From contig CALUCE010000005.1 in assembly GCA_943914475.1 (NCBI GenBank), positions 60,581-124,580 of the forward strand: a stretch of 64,000 nucleotides of DNA, read 5' to 3'. Source of the stretch: an uncultured Anaerococcus sp. Its GTDB lineage: Bacteria > Bacillota > Clostridia > Tissierellales > Peptoniphilaceae. The notes below the pieces were generated by a model. It saw nothing but the letters and a program-made list of their open reading frames with translations, did not search any database and was not told the DNA's origin. Positions 32,902 through 41,738 of this stretch are shown here, in pieces; position 1 is the stretch's first letter, and each line of letters starts with the position of its first letter. The translations under genes were made by a program, and so were the position numbers.

Positions 32902-33949
32902 CTATGGTCAATTCCTCCTCATTTTTCTTTTTCTTCTTGCGTTTTACCACAACTATTATTATCACAATCAAGGCTATAAGTCCTATCCAAGTAAATGGAG
33001 AGGTCAAAAAGCCCATGGATCCATCTGCCGGTTCTTCTGTAATAGGCTCCCCAGTATTTGGATCTACTGATATAGGATTACCCTCTTCATCAAAGGCTTC
33101 TCCCGTTTGGTCTGCTTCAACTTCCTTAGAAAATTTCTTTTCTTCCTTGTGTTCCTTGCCTGTGGAATCTTCATAGGTCATTATTACCTTGCCGTTTATT
33201 TCCCCTTCTTCGGTTGGGGTTATGGTAAAGGAATAATTTTCGGTAGCTCCTGATGCAAAATTTCCTATAAAGTGTGTATCTTCATCAACTGTAAAGCCAT
33301 CTCCTACAACCTTCATCATAAAGGTTGAAAGATTGTCCTTACCAGTATTGTAAACATTCATGGATACTGATGTTGGCATGCCAACTCCAAGGCCCTCATC
33401 TATATTTATTTCTCCAGATGTTATTTGAGCCTTTTGGACAACTGGTATACCTATAGATTCTGTGGTCCTATATTGGTTACCTAGGTAGTCTTCATACTCT
33501 AGGGTCACTCCCAAGACATAGGATCCTGCCTTGGCATTTGGTAGGACATTCATCTTTATATTTTTGGTAACATAGTTCCAAGGATAGATGGCTGCTGTGT
33601 AGAAGGTGTTGGATGAGTTTACAGGGGAGAAAACTGATCCATCGCTAACTAGGGCATTGTTATCTCCACTTGGTCCTCCTGGTTGAGATTGGAGGTTTTG
33701 GTCGATGCTTACCTTGAGGTTGTAGATTGTGTTGGTATTGTTGGTGTTATAAAGAGTTAGTCCAAGGTCAAAATTATTTCCTGCCTCTACCATCTTTGGG
33801 TTTAGGCTGTAGGAAGATATTATTAACTTGGGTTGGTTTTTCATTTGAGCTGGTGCTACATCTTCCATACCTCCATCAAAGCCTTCCGCCCCTTGGGTCA
33901 TCATTTCATCGCCCGCCATTGCTACTAATAAATCATTATCTTTCATCAT
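32891..33949 (-). CDS. C-terminally anchored extracellular beta-sandwich accessory protein, no signal peptide
   Basis: 352 residues. About 40-160 and 170-270 look like CARDB/NEW3-type immunoglobulin-like domains (NTNTIYNLKVSID, and NVYNTGKDNLSTFMMKV). An acidic linker, a single transmembrane helix (about 312-333) and a Lys-rich cytosolic tail follow. This is the usual layout of accessory proteins coded beside MacB-like transporters. No N-terminal signal is present: the start MMKDNDLLVAMAGDEM is polar, although the bulk should be outside. The start overlaps the ATPase stop by 14 bases. A 5' deletion that removed the export signal, or an unusual insertion route, are both possible. Confidence 0.7.
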   Translation of the reverse strand: MMKDNDLLVAMAGDEMMTQGAEGFDGGMEDVAPAQMKNQPKLIISSYSLNPKMVEAGNNFDLGLTLYNTNNTNTIYNLKVSIDQNLQSQPGGPSGDNNALVSDGSVFSPVNSSNTFYTAAIYPWNYVTKNIKMNVLPNAKAGSYVLGVTLEYEDYLGNQYRTTESIGIPVVQKAQITSGEINIDEGLGVGMPTSVSMNVYNTGKDNLSTFMMKVVGDGFTVDEDTHFIGNFASGATENYSFTITPTEEGEINGKVIMTYEDSTGKEHKEEKKFSKEVEADQTGEAFDEEGNPISVDPNTGEPITEEPADGSMGFLTSPFTWIGLIALIVIIIVVVKRKKKKKNEEELTIDED

Positions 33950-34655
33950 CTTTTAAAACCTCATCTATAGTTAATTTTTCGTGAATCTTATCTATTTTTC
34001 CATCTCTCATATAAAGAGTCCTATCAGCAAACTCTGTCATTTCATCATCGTGGGTTACCATTATTAGGGTTTGCTTGTTTTCTGTGATTATCTTTTTTAT
34101 CATGGACATGACCTCAAAGGAAGTCCTGGTATCAAGGTTTCCTGTAGGCTCATCTGCAAAGATAATCTTTGGCTTACCAACAAAGGCCCTGGCTATGGAC
34201 ACTCTTTGCTGCTGGCCTCCGGACATCTCGTTGGGTTTGTTGTTGACCCTATCTCCCAGGCCAACTTCATTTAAAATTTCTGTGGCCATCCTCTTTCTTT
34301 CCTTGGCACTGATTCCCTTAAAGGTCAAGGGAAGGGCCACATTTTCCATGGCCGTCAAATAAGGAAGAAGGTTATAGGATTGGAAAACAAAACCTACGTT
34401 GATATTTCTAAACTTGGTAATTTCTTCTTCGCTAAGGTCGGTTAGCCTTATTTTTCCATAGTCTATAGTTCCCTTGGTCGGTCTTTCAAGGCCTGCAAGC
34501 ATATTTAAAAGAGTTGATTTTCCTGAACCTGAAGCCCCCAAAAGAGCTACAAACTCTCCCTTTTCTATGTTAAGGTCTATCCCATCCAGGGCCTTTATCA
34601 AGGACCCACCAACCTTATAATATTTTTTTAAATTTCTAATCTCTATCTGTGACAT
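33936..34655 (-). CDS. ABC transporter ATPase, MacB/LolD type
   Basis: 239-residue ATPase of the lipoprotein/peptide-export class: Walker A GASGSGKST (about 38-46), Q-loop VFQSYNLL, signature MSGGQQQRVSIARA, Walker B IIFADEPTGNLD, switch His in MVTHDDEM. It pairs with the MacB/FtsX-type permease encoded two genes downstream. Expression may be controlled by a response regulator, since 20-base-spaced direct repeats lie upstream (34746-34773). Confidence 0.93.
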   Translation of the reverse strand: MSQIEIRNLKKYYKVGGSLIKALDGIDLNIEKGEFVALLGASGSGKSTLLNMLAGLERPTKGTIDYGKIRLTDLSEEEITKFRNINVGFVFQSYNLLPYLTAMENVALPLTFKGISAKERKRMATEILNEVGLGDRVNNKPNEMSGGQQQRVSIARAFVGKPKIIFADEPTGNLDTRTSFEVMSMIKKIITENKQTLIMVTHDDEMTEFADRTLYMRDGKIDKIHEKLTIDEVLKDDER

Positions 34656-34745
34656 ACATCTTCCATCTTTCTAAAGCTAGGACTTATCGTTTACTTTTTT
34701 TCATTTTTCTTTATATAAGTTTAAAGCCGTCTTGGTAACCACCAT

Positions 34746-34773
34746 ACATTGTTAAATATTTTATAACATTGTT
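34746..34773 (-). promoter_or_regulatory. Direct repeats upstream of the MacB-like operon
   Basis: ACATTGTT occurs at 34746-34753 and 34766-34773, exactly 20 bases apart (two helical turns), overlapping an AT-rich promoter-like stretch (minus strand TTGTAT, then TATAAA). Such spacing is typical of two-component response-regulator sites. Confidence 0.45.
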
Positions 34774-34831
34774 TATATACATACAATTAAAATTTTTGTA
34801 ATATTTGATAAAGCTAAGTCAAAAACCCAAA

Positions 34832-34862
34832 AGAAAAAAACACAAGCCTTAAACTTATGGTT
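34832..34862 (-). terminator. Terminator of the opuA operon
   Basis: On the minus strand CATAAG pairs with CTTGTG (one G-U), followed by TTTTTTT. Confidence 0.6.
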
Positions 34863-34875
34863 CTTTCTTCATATT

Positions 34876-35760
34876 TTATTTTCCGTAGTCTTTCAAATCT
34901 TCTATGGAGTCTATGTCCATATAGGCTGGTACTACAAAACCTATGGATGCTCCTTCTAGGTTTGGCCCCAAATCTTCAATCATATGGCCATATTTTTCCA
35001 TATAGTTTTTATGGGTTTTAGGCAGCCATGCTGATACGGTCGCATCACAAGACCCATAGGCAAGGGCAGCAAATAAGGGACCTGGTTCTACAGCCATCAT
35101 GATTACATCATAGCCTTTTTCTTCAAGCACTGTCATAACCACATGGGCAGATGAATATTCAGAATCCCAGATAGTATAGCCTAGCTTTACCTTTTGACCA
35201 TTTCCATCAGGAACTCCTTCTGTCCATTCTTCTACCAAGTCTCTGTGCTTGTCCACCCATTTTTTGGCAGCAACCTTTACTTCTTCTCCATCATGGATAT
35301 CCATCAAAACTGATTCCATATCTTCCGGAGTCCAGTAAAAATTATCCAAAATTTCATAGGCACCTGGATTATCTTCTTTGAAACCCTTCCTGGTCAAGGT
35401 TTCTATTTTTTCTGGTTCTCCAAAGGCAACTTTGGGATCTTCCAGATACTTAAGATCATACTTACCGAAAATCCAGTGGGGTGTCCAGCCTGTTACCACT
35501 ATAGGATCTTTTTTCTTGTAGGCATCTCCCAGCATTTGGGTCATAACTGCAGAAGAGTTTGCAGTCATATGTTGGCTAAGGCCATAGGCTTCTATTACCT
35601 CTTCTGCTGTTTGGGCTGTACCTGATCCTGGTTCTATACCTATGATATAGTCCTTGGGTGAATAGTCTGTCTGAACTTCTTCTTCACTTTCACTAGCCCC
35701 AGACCCACATCCTGTAAGGATTAGGCCAAGAGCTAAAAGTGCTCCTAAAACTTTTTTCAA
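34876..35760 (-). CDS. opuAC: Glycine betaine-type ABC transporter substrate-binding lipoprotein
   Basis: 294-residue lipoprotein (lipobox LTGC, Cys18) with an OpuAC domain. The ligand-box tryptophans are recognisable in TGWTPHWIFGKYDLKYLEDP and the C-terminal lobe has YTIWDSEYSSAHV and SAWLPKTHKNYMEKYG. It captures compatible solutes such as glycine betaine or proline betaine for the adjacent permease. It is the last gene of opuAA-opuAB-opuAC, and a terminator follows. Confidence 0.9.
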   Translation of the reverse strand: MKKVLGALLALGLILTGCGSGASESEEEVQTDYSPKDYIIGIEPGSGTAQTAEEVIEAYGLSQHMTANSSAVMTQMLGDAYKKKDPIVVTGWTPHWIFGKYDLKYLEDPKVAFGEPEKIETLTRKGFKEDNPGAYEILDNFYWTPEDMESVLMDIHDGEEVKVAAKKWVDKHRDLVEEWTEGVPDGNGQKVKLGYTIWDSEYSSAHVVMTVLEEKGYDVIMMAVEPGPLFAALAYGSCDATVSAWLPKTHKNYMEKYGHMIEDLGPNLEGASIGFVVPAYMDIDSIEDLKDYGK

Positions 35761-35770
35761 ATCCTAGCAC

Positions 35771-36628
35771 CTACTTCCTATCTTTCTTATCTTTTTCTTG
35801 GGATATGGCTTGGGTTAGTCTATCAAGGATTATAGCTAAGATTACTATGGCTATACCTGAAGTGAAGCCCATACCCACATCGTTTCTAGAAACTGCAGTA
35901 TAGATTATATTTCCAAGTCCTGGCGCACCAATCATTGAAGCTACTACTACCATTGATAGGGTTAGCATCAGAGTTTGGTTGATACCTGCCATGATAGATA
36001 GCTTGGCAAGGGGTAATTCCAAATCAAAAAGTATTTGCTTTGGTGTTGATCCAAAGGAAACTGCTACTTCCTTTAAGTCCTTTGGCACTTCTCTTATACC
36101 TAAATTTGTCATCCTAACAACCGGAGGCATGGCAAAGATTACAGAAGATACAACTCCTGGCGCCATCCCTATACCAAAGAAGGATACAGCAGGTATTAGG
36201 TAGACAAAGGCAGGCATGGTCTGCATAAAGTCAAGTATTGGCATAAGGAAGTTTCTCGCCCCATCCTTCTTTGATGCCAAAATTCCCAAAGGAATTCCTA
36301 TAATGACAGAAATAAGGGCTGAGGTTACTACCAAGGCCAAAGATACTATCATCTCATTCCACAAGTCCAAATTCCACAAAAGTAAGAGGGATATTAGAGA
36401 AAATAAGGTAATTCCCTTAATCCTTCTTGTGTAGTAATAGGCAAGTCCAACCACTATTATTATAAATAAGAGGGGTGGCAAAAATCCTAATACTGTATCA
36501 AATAATTCTACCAAAAAGTTAAGTCCATTGGATATAGGCTTAAATATAAAGTCTAGGTGAACCCTAAGCCATTCTACTGCCACATCTATCCAATGCACCA
36601 AGGGTATAGTAGGTATCTTATCCATCAT
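35771..36628 (-). CDS. opuAB: Glycine betaine-type ABC transporter permease
   Basis: 285 residues with about 6-7 helices and the EAA-type coupling loop (EVPKDLKEVAVSFGSTPKQILFDLELPLA). The N-terminal part (WIDVAVEWLRVHLDFIF) is typical of OpuAB/ProW. AAAGGAG precedes the ATG; the start overlaps the ATPase gene by 11 bases, while opuAC begins 10 bases after its stop. Confidence 0.92.
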   Translation of the reverse strand: MMDKIPTIPLVHWIDVAVEWLRVHLDFIFKPISNGLNFLVELFDTVLGFLPPLLFIIIVVGLAYYYTRRIKGITLFSLISLLLLWNLDLWNEMIVSLALVVTSALISVIIGIPLGILASKKDGARNFLMPILDFMQTMPAFVYLIPAVSFFGIGMAPGVVSSVIFAMPPVVRMTNLGIREVPKDLKEVAVSFGSTPKQILFDLELPLAKLSIMAGINQTLMLTLSMVVVASMIGAPGLGNIIYTAVSRNDVGMGFTSGIAIVILAIILDRLTQAISQEKDKKDRK

Positions 36629-37811
36629 ACGAAACTCCTTTCCCAGCCAAGGCTGCTAAAACTGTTCCCTTTATCATGATTCCCTTGAGGACATTTCCCT
36701 CAAGAACTACCATAGGAACCTTGATATCGGTAATTTCTGAAACTATATTATCCAAGGGCTCATCAGGTGAGACTGCCTTGACATCTGTCCTTAGTATCTG
36801 GTCAAGGTAGGTCTTTCCTTGGTCAACGTATTTTGCAGCATCTTCTGCTGTCACATAGCCTTGGAGCTCTCTTCTATTGTTAACCACAAAAATAGAAGAG
36901 TTGCCTGATCTTTGCATCTTTGAAAGGGCAGCTCTAGGACCGTGCTTGGTGATATTTATAGTATCTGGTCTTATCATTACATTTTCTGCAGTAAGAACCT
37001 TGGACCTATCCACATCTTGGACAAACTCCCTAACAAAGTCATTGGCAGGGTGGGATAGAAGATTTTCTGGTGTATCAACTTGGATAAGCTCACCGTCTTT
37101 CATAAGGGCTATCTTATCCCCAAGCTTTAAGGCCTCGTTTAAATCGTGGGTAATAAACAAGACTGTCTTTTGCATTTCTGATTGCAAAAGCAAAAGCTCA
37201 TCTTGCATTTCTTTTCTAATAAGTGGATCAAGTGCAGAAAAAGCCTCGTCCATGATAAGTATGTCTGTATCTGTTGCCAAAGCACGAGCAAGGCCCACTC
37301 TTTGTTGCATACCACCGGATAATTGGTCAGGGTATTGGTCAAGATAGCCTTTCAAGTTAACCATATCCAAGGCTTCCATGGCCCTCTTGTTGGCTTCTTC
37401 TTGGGGCACACCCTTGGTAGTCAGACCATAGGCTGTATTTTCTAGGATGGTATAGTGAGGAAAGAGCCCAAAGTTTTGAAAGACCATGGACATCTTATCC
37501 CTTCTCGCCTTCCTAAGTTCTTCCTCACCCATGGCAGATAATTCCACATCATCTATAAAGATATCTCCACTGGTTGGTTCTATCATCCTGTTTATCAGTC
37601 TAATCAAAGTTGATTTACCTGAACCTGAAAGTCCCATTATAACAAAAAGTTCCCCTTCTTCAACTTCAAAGGAAACTTGGTTTACTCCGACTGTCAGTCC
37701 AGTTTTTTGTAAAATTTCATCCTTGGTTTTTCCTTCTTCCAAAAGCTTCATCCCAGCCTTGGGATTTTTACCGAAGATTTTGGTCAAACCATTAACCTTA
37801 ATTTTAGGCAA
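36618..37811 (-). CDS. opuAA: Glycine betaine-type ABC transporter ATPase with CBS domains
   Basis: 397 residues: ATPase (Walker A GLSGSGKST about 60-68, signature LSGGMQQRVGLARAL, Walker B ILIMDEAFSALDP) followed by two CBS domains (about 280-395), which in OpuA sense ionic strength. It starts with TTG at 37811, eight bases after GGAGG; no better start is near. The promoter is at 37888-37916. It gives osmotic-stress uptake of compatible solutes. Confidence 0.93.
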   Translation of the reverse strand: MPKIKVNGLTKIFGKNPKAGMKLLEEGKTKDEILQKTGLTVGVNQVSFEVEEGELFVIMGLSGSGKSTLIRLINRMIEPTSGDIFIDDVELSAMGEEELRKARRDKMSMVFQNFGLFPHYTILENTAYGLTTKGVPQEEANKRAMEALDMVNLKGYLDQYPDQLSGGMQQRVGLARALATDTDILIMDEAFSALDPLIRKEMQDELLLLQSEMQKTVLFITHDLNEALKLGDKIALMKDGELIQVDTPENLLSHPANDFVREFVQDVDRSKVLTAENVMIRPDTINITKHGPRAALSKMQRSGNSSIFVVNNRRELQGYVTAEDAAKYVDQGKTYLDQILRTDVKAVSPDEPLDNIVSEITDIKVPMVVLEGNVLKGIMIKGTVLAALAGKGVSYDG

Positions 37812-37887
37812 TATTGTCTCCTCCTTTATTAATTAATATATAAATAAATCAATATCTTTTTAAAAAATAAATTAGTAATCTATATAT

Positions 37888-37916
37888 ATTATATTACAAA
37901 GTCCTATCGTATGCAA
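37888..37916 (-). promoter_or_regulatory. Promoter of the opuA operon
   Basis: On the minus strand TTGCAT (37916-37911), a 17-base spacer and TATAAT (37893-37888). Confidence 0.8.
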
Positions 37917-38028
37917 ACGGGAAAATGTGTATTTCAAGCCATTTACCCCTGGACTTTCCTAGGATTTCAAGGATGGAAACATTTGTATTTTTTTGTCAAA
38001 TTTCTTAAAATTTCATGATTTTTTGCCA

Positions 38029-38064
38029 AAAAAACAAGAACTTTTCTAAATCAGTTCCTGTTTT
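38029..38064 (-). terminator. Terminator of the ABC exporter operon
   Basis: On the minus strand AAAACAGGAAC pairs with GTTCTTGTTTT (one G-U), followed by more T. Confidence 0.85.
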
Positions 38065-38075
38065 CTAACTTAGTT

Positions 38076-39869
38076 TTATGAATTTTCTTGGGCGAAGTAC
38101 TTGGCCTGGGTTTGGTAAAGTTTCCTATACAAGTTATTAGTTTTCATCAAATCCTTGTGACTAGCAAAGGCCACTATCTTTCCTCCATCCAAAAGCAAGA
38201 TCTTATCACAAAACTTGGATGAGCTCATCCTGTGGGATATATAGATGGCTGTCTTATTTTGGGTAAGGGAGTGGAAGTTTTCATATATGCTAGCTTCTGC
38301 CAGAGGATCAAGGGCTGCTGTTGGTTCATCAAGGATAACCAAGTCTCCCCTTCTGTAAAGGGCACGAGCTATGGCTATTTTTTGCTTTTGACCTCCTGAC
38401 AAGTCTACTGCTCCCTCGTATATATCCTTGTAAAGTTTGGTTTGGTAGCCCCTATTTAATCCTTCTATAAACTTGTCTATGGATAAGTCTTGGCAAATAG
38501 CTTTCATTTTATCCTTATCCCTAGGAAAATCCGCCTCTATATTATCTTCTATGGTCATAGGAAAGAGGGAGAAGTCTTGGAATACTGCCGAAATAAGCTT
38601 ATAATAAGAAGATTTTTTGTAGGATGAGATATCTTTTCCATTCATAAGTATCCTGCCAGTATCTGGCCTAAAGAACCTATAAATGAGCTTAATTATGGTA
38701 GTCTTTCCTGCGTTGTTTAATCCAACTATGGAAATTTTCTCCCCTTTCTTTATGGTAAAGGAAATATCATCTAAGATTTTCCTGTCTGTATTAGGATAGG
38801 AAAAAGAAACATGGTCAAAACTTAAAGACTTAAATTCATTTATATCTTCTTCTCCATCATGAAAATCTGTCTCTTCCAAAAGCATAAACTCGGAGAAGGG
38901 TCTTAGGTGCCCTATTTCTATTTTCAAGTCTAGGTAGGATGAAAATATATCCTTAAATGATGAAACAAAGTTTTCATTGGCAGAGACCAAGAGGGCAAAT
39001 TGACCAATAGCAATCCTTGGCCCAAACTTATCAGTAAAGGCCCTAAGTCCCACATAGGAATAGGTAAGAAATCTTACCAAAGTTTGTAAGGCCATGGACA
39101 TAGAACTGGCATTGGCTATATCTATATAAACATCCTCAGTCCTAGAAAAAACTTGGTCTATATAGGTGTCTGCCTTATTTAAAAGCAGTTTATTCATGGA
39201 AAATAGTCTTATTTCTTTTTGGTAGGTTGGACTGGACATAAGGTTAAGATAGTAACCATACTTCCTATTGATGGGTATAAGGTCTTGTTGGAAAATCAGT
39301 TGTTTTTGACTCATCTTCCTATCAATGACCACGGTAAGACTTGATATGGCCAAGGATATGAGGACCAAAATTTTTGAAAAGGCAAAGATTATGGAAAAGG
39401 AAGCTATAATAGTAAAGACTCCCCTCATAACCCTGCTTGCCTTATAAAAGGTGTTGTAGACTGCTCCATAGGATGTAATTGGAAAAAGGGCTCTTTCCTT
39501 TAGGTCTAAGATTTCAGGATCCTCTAGGTTTTGATAGGGCATAGCCATGGTTTTTTCTGCCAAAACTTGGGGAAATCTATTATTTATGGCCTCTGTTTGG
39601 ACATTTCTCCATCTTTCCATAATATTGCCCAAGCTTTTTAAAACCAACTTTATCAAGACCAAGCCTATGATAAGCTTAATTATTTTCTTATTTGACCAGG
39701 ATTTTTCTATGGCTGATATCAAAAGCATGGGTAGGTAGATATTGACCACAGTTTCCAAGGCCGTGAGTAGGTCAGACAAGAGAAAGGCTGGTATATAAAG
39801 CTTGTTAATGGATGATACAGTCTTAATTAAAATTTTTATATTGTCAAAATCAGATAGGGTCTTTTTCAT
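38076..39869 (-). CDS. ABC exporter half-transporter B
   Basis: 597 residues: six-helix exporter transmembrane domain (about 20-320) and C-terminal ATPase. Walker A is GLNNAGKTT, unusual with Asn-Asn in place of the common Gly-Ser/Gly pair; signature LSGGQKQK, Walker B LVILDEPTAALDP and His switch (YISHRMSS) are intact. It begins 3 bases after exporter half A, so the two almost certainly form a heterodimer. The substrate (drug, peptide or lipid) is not readable. Controlled by the ArsR-type regulator at the head of the operon. Confidence 0.9.
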   Translation of the reverse strand: MKKTLSDFDNIKILIKTVSSINKLYIPAFLLSDLLTALETVVNIYLPMLLISAIEKSWSNKKIIKLIIGLVLIKLVLKSLGNIMERWRNVQTEAINNRFPQVLAEKTMAMPYQNLEDPEILDLKERALFPITSYGAVYNTFYKASRVMRGVFTIIASFSIIFAFSKILVLISLAISSLTVVIDRKMSQKQLIFQQDLIPINRKYGYYLNLMSSPTYQKEIRLFSMNKLLLNKADTYIDQVFSRTEDVYIDIANASSMSMALQTLVRFLTYSYVGLRAFTDKFGPRIAIGQFALLVSANENFVSSFKDIFSSYLDLKIEIGHLRPFSEFMLLEETDFHDGEEDINEFKSLSFDHVSFSYPNTDRKILDDISFTIKKGEKISIVGLNNAGKTTIIKLIYRFFRPDTGRILMNGKDISSYKKSSYYKLISAVFQDFSLFPMTIEDNIEADFPRDKDKMKAICQDLSIDKFIEGLNRGYQTKLYKDIYEGAVDLSGGQKQKIAIARALYRRGDLVILDEPTAALDPLAEASIYENFHSLTQNKTAIYISHRMSSSKFCDKILLLDGGKIVAFASHKDLMKTNNLYRKLYQTQAKYFAQENS

Positions 39870-39872
39870 AAG

Positions 39873-41738
39873 CTACTCCTTATAGTACTTGGCTTGGGTG
39901 GTAAACATCTTTTTGTAAAGTCCATCCTTAGCCATAAGCTCTCGGTGAGATCCGTATTCTACAATCCTGCCCTCATCAAGCAGGGCAATCTTGTCACAAA
40001 AACTAGTTGAGGCTAGCCTGTGGGAGATAAAGATCAAGGTTTTATTTCCTACTATTTGATCAAGCTCCTTGTAAATTTTCTCCTCTGCCAGAGCATCTAG
40101 GCTTGCTGTCGGCTCATCTAGGATAAGGGCCTTGTAGTCTTTTTTATAAAGGGCACGGGCTATATCAAGTTTTTGATTTTCGCCCCCAGAAAACAAGGTT
40201 CCTTCTTCATCTATTATCTTGGTCATTTGGGTGTCTATGCCCTGAGGAAGAAGGTCTATTTTCTCCTTAAGACCAGCCTTTACTAGGCTTTCGTAAACTC
40301 TTTTCCTGTCTATATGAAAGTTTGATGCAGATACATTTTCTGCTATGCTTAAGGCTAGGGGTTCTGTTTCTTGCAAGACTGCAGAAAACGCCTTAAACCT
40401 TTCCTTTATATCAAGCTTATCTGAATCAACTCCATTAATGTAAATCTTCCCACTTGTAGGCTTATAAAGTCCCAAGACAAGTTTCACAAAGGTCGTCTTT
40501 CCTGCACCATTTACCCCAACCAGGGCCAGTCTTTGACCCTTATCTATCCTAAAAGAAAGATTTTCAAAAACCTTTTTATCAGATCCTGGATAGGAAAAAC
40601 TGACCTGGTCAAAAACTATGTCCAAATTTTCTGAGTCATCTAAAGTTTCTTTGCCAGAAAAAGAAACAAGGTCTGCTTTCATCATGTCCAAGCCATCCGC
40701 AAAGAATTTGATTTGGTCTCTGATAAAATCAAGGTTTTTGCCTACCTGATCAAGTTCTCTGGCAAATAGTATGACAGATGAGGCAAAGAGCGAAACTTGA
40801 GCCAGGCTTAGCTCTCCCTTTATAATCTTTTGACCCATATAGTAAAGTCCCAAACCCTCTATAAGCACAATAGCCAAGGCAAGGGGTAGGGCAAAGACCA
40901 CTTGGGGTCTAGTTATAAACTTATAAAAATCCATATACAGAGAAAAGTTCTCTCTCAAGATTTCCTTTAATTTCTCTGTGAAACCATAAAGTCTAGTGTC
41001 TTTACCGTGTTTAAAGTCAACTGCAAGCTCTGTCACTGTCATTGACCTTCTTTTATAAAGGTTTAGTTTTTCTATTCTTTGGTGTTTATAGGCTGAGATT
41101 TTCTCCTTGATAAATACATAAAAGACTATGGCAAGTATAGATAGGATAAGGACCAAGGGTGATAAGTATGTAAGTATAAGCCCCAGGGCTATAAAGGCTA
41201 CCAGGTGGCCACCAAGTTCAAAGACATGGTTGTAAACTCCTTCTATGCCCGAATCATTGGAAGCAAAGGCATAAATATATCTTTGAGCCTCATCTATAAA
41301 GTCAGGATTTTCTCCTAGACCAAAATCCATGGTCATTATCTTATCAGAGCATATATTAAGCATCTTCATCCTAATTCTGGTAAAGCTTACCTTTACCCTA
41401 TAATTTAGCTGGGTAGAAAGTATATTTAGCCCGACAAAGACAAGGGCAAAAATTCCACTCATCTTTATAATAGCCTGAGCATCAGCCTTGCCACTTGAAA
41501 TCATGTCAACCAAGTAGTAAAGGATAAAGGCATCAAGGATGGGTATAAGGCCTGTACTTAAGGAATAGCATAAAAGTTGAAACTTTATTTTTCTATTATC
41601 CTTAAAAGGCTTAAGGCCCTCCTTTAAAAGTTCTAGCTTGGAATATTTCTTCCTATGAAGATAGGCCTTGATAGTTTCCATATCGGATAAATTTTCTACC
41701 AAATTTTCCCTTAGCTTTTCATAATAGATCTTATTCAT
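39873..41738 (-). CDS. ABC exporter half-transporter A
   Basis: 621 residues with a basic N-terminal cytosolic extension of about 45 residues, an exporter transmembrane domain (about 50-345) and an ATPase domain: Walker A GVNGAGKTT, a degenerate signature FSGGENQK, Walker B ALILDEPTASLDA, His switch FISHRLAS. Both halves keep the Walker B glutamate and the switch histidine. The start overlaps the regulator gene by 8 bases. Export role is inferred from family. Confidence 0.9.
   Translation of the reverse strand: MNKIYYEKLRENLVENLSDMETIKAYLHRKKYSKLELLKEGLKPFKDNRKIKFQLLCYSLSTGLIPILDAFILYYLVDMISSGKADAQAIIKMSGIFALVFVGLNILSTQLNYRVKVSFTRIRMKMLNICSDKIMTMDFGLGENPDFIDEAQRYIYAFASNDSGIEGVYNHVFELGGHLVAFIALGLILTYLSPLVLILSILAIVFYVFIKEKISAYKHQRIEKLNLYKRRSMTVTELAVDFKHGKDTRLYGFTEKLKEILRENFSLYMDFYKFITRPQVVFALPLALAIVLIEGLGLYYMGQKIIKGELSLAQVSLFASSVILFARELDQVGKNLDFIRDQIKFFADGLDMMKADLVSFSGKETLDDSENLDIVFDQVSFSYPGSDKKVFENLSFRIDKGQRLALVGVNGAGKTTFVKLVLGLYKPTSGKIYINGVDSDKLDIKERFKAFSAVLQETEPLALSIAENVSASNFHIDRKRVYESLVKAGLKEKIDLLPQGIDTQMTKIIDEEGTLFSGGENQKLDIARALYKKDYKALILDEPTASLDALAEEKIYKELDQIVGNKTLIFISHRLASTSFCDKIALLDEGRIVEYGSHRELMAKDGLYKKMFTTQAKYYKE

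Noticed and set aside
36877..37347. A 156-codon plus-strand frame opposite opuAA
   Set aside because: The opposite strand encodes intact Walker, signature and CBS motifs; the plus-strand frame has low-complexity Ser-rich sequence only.
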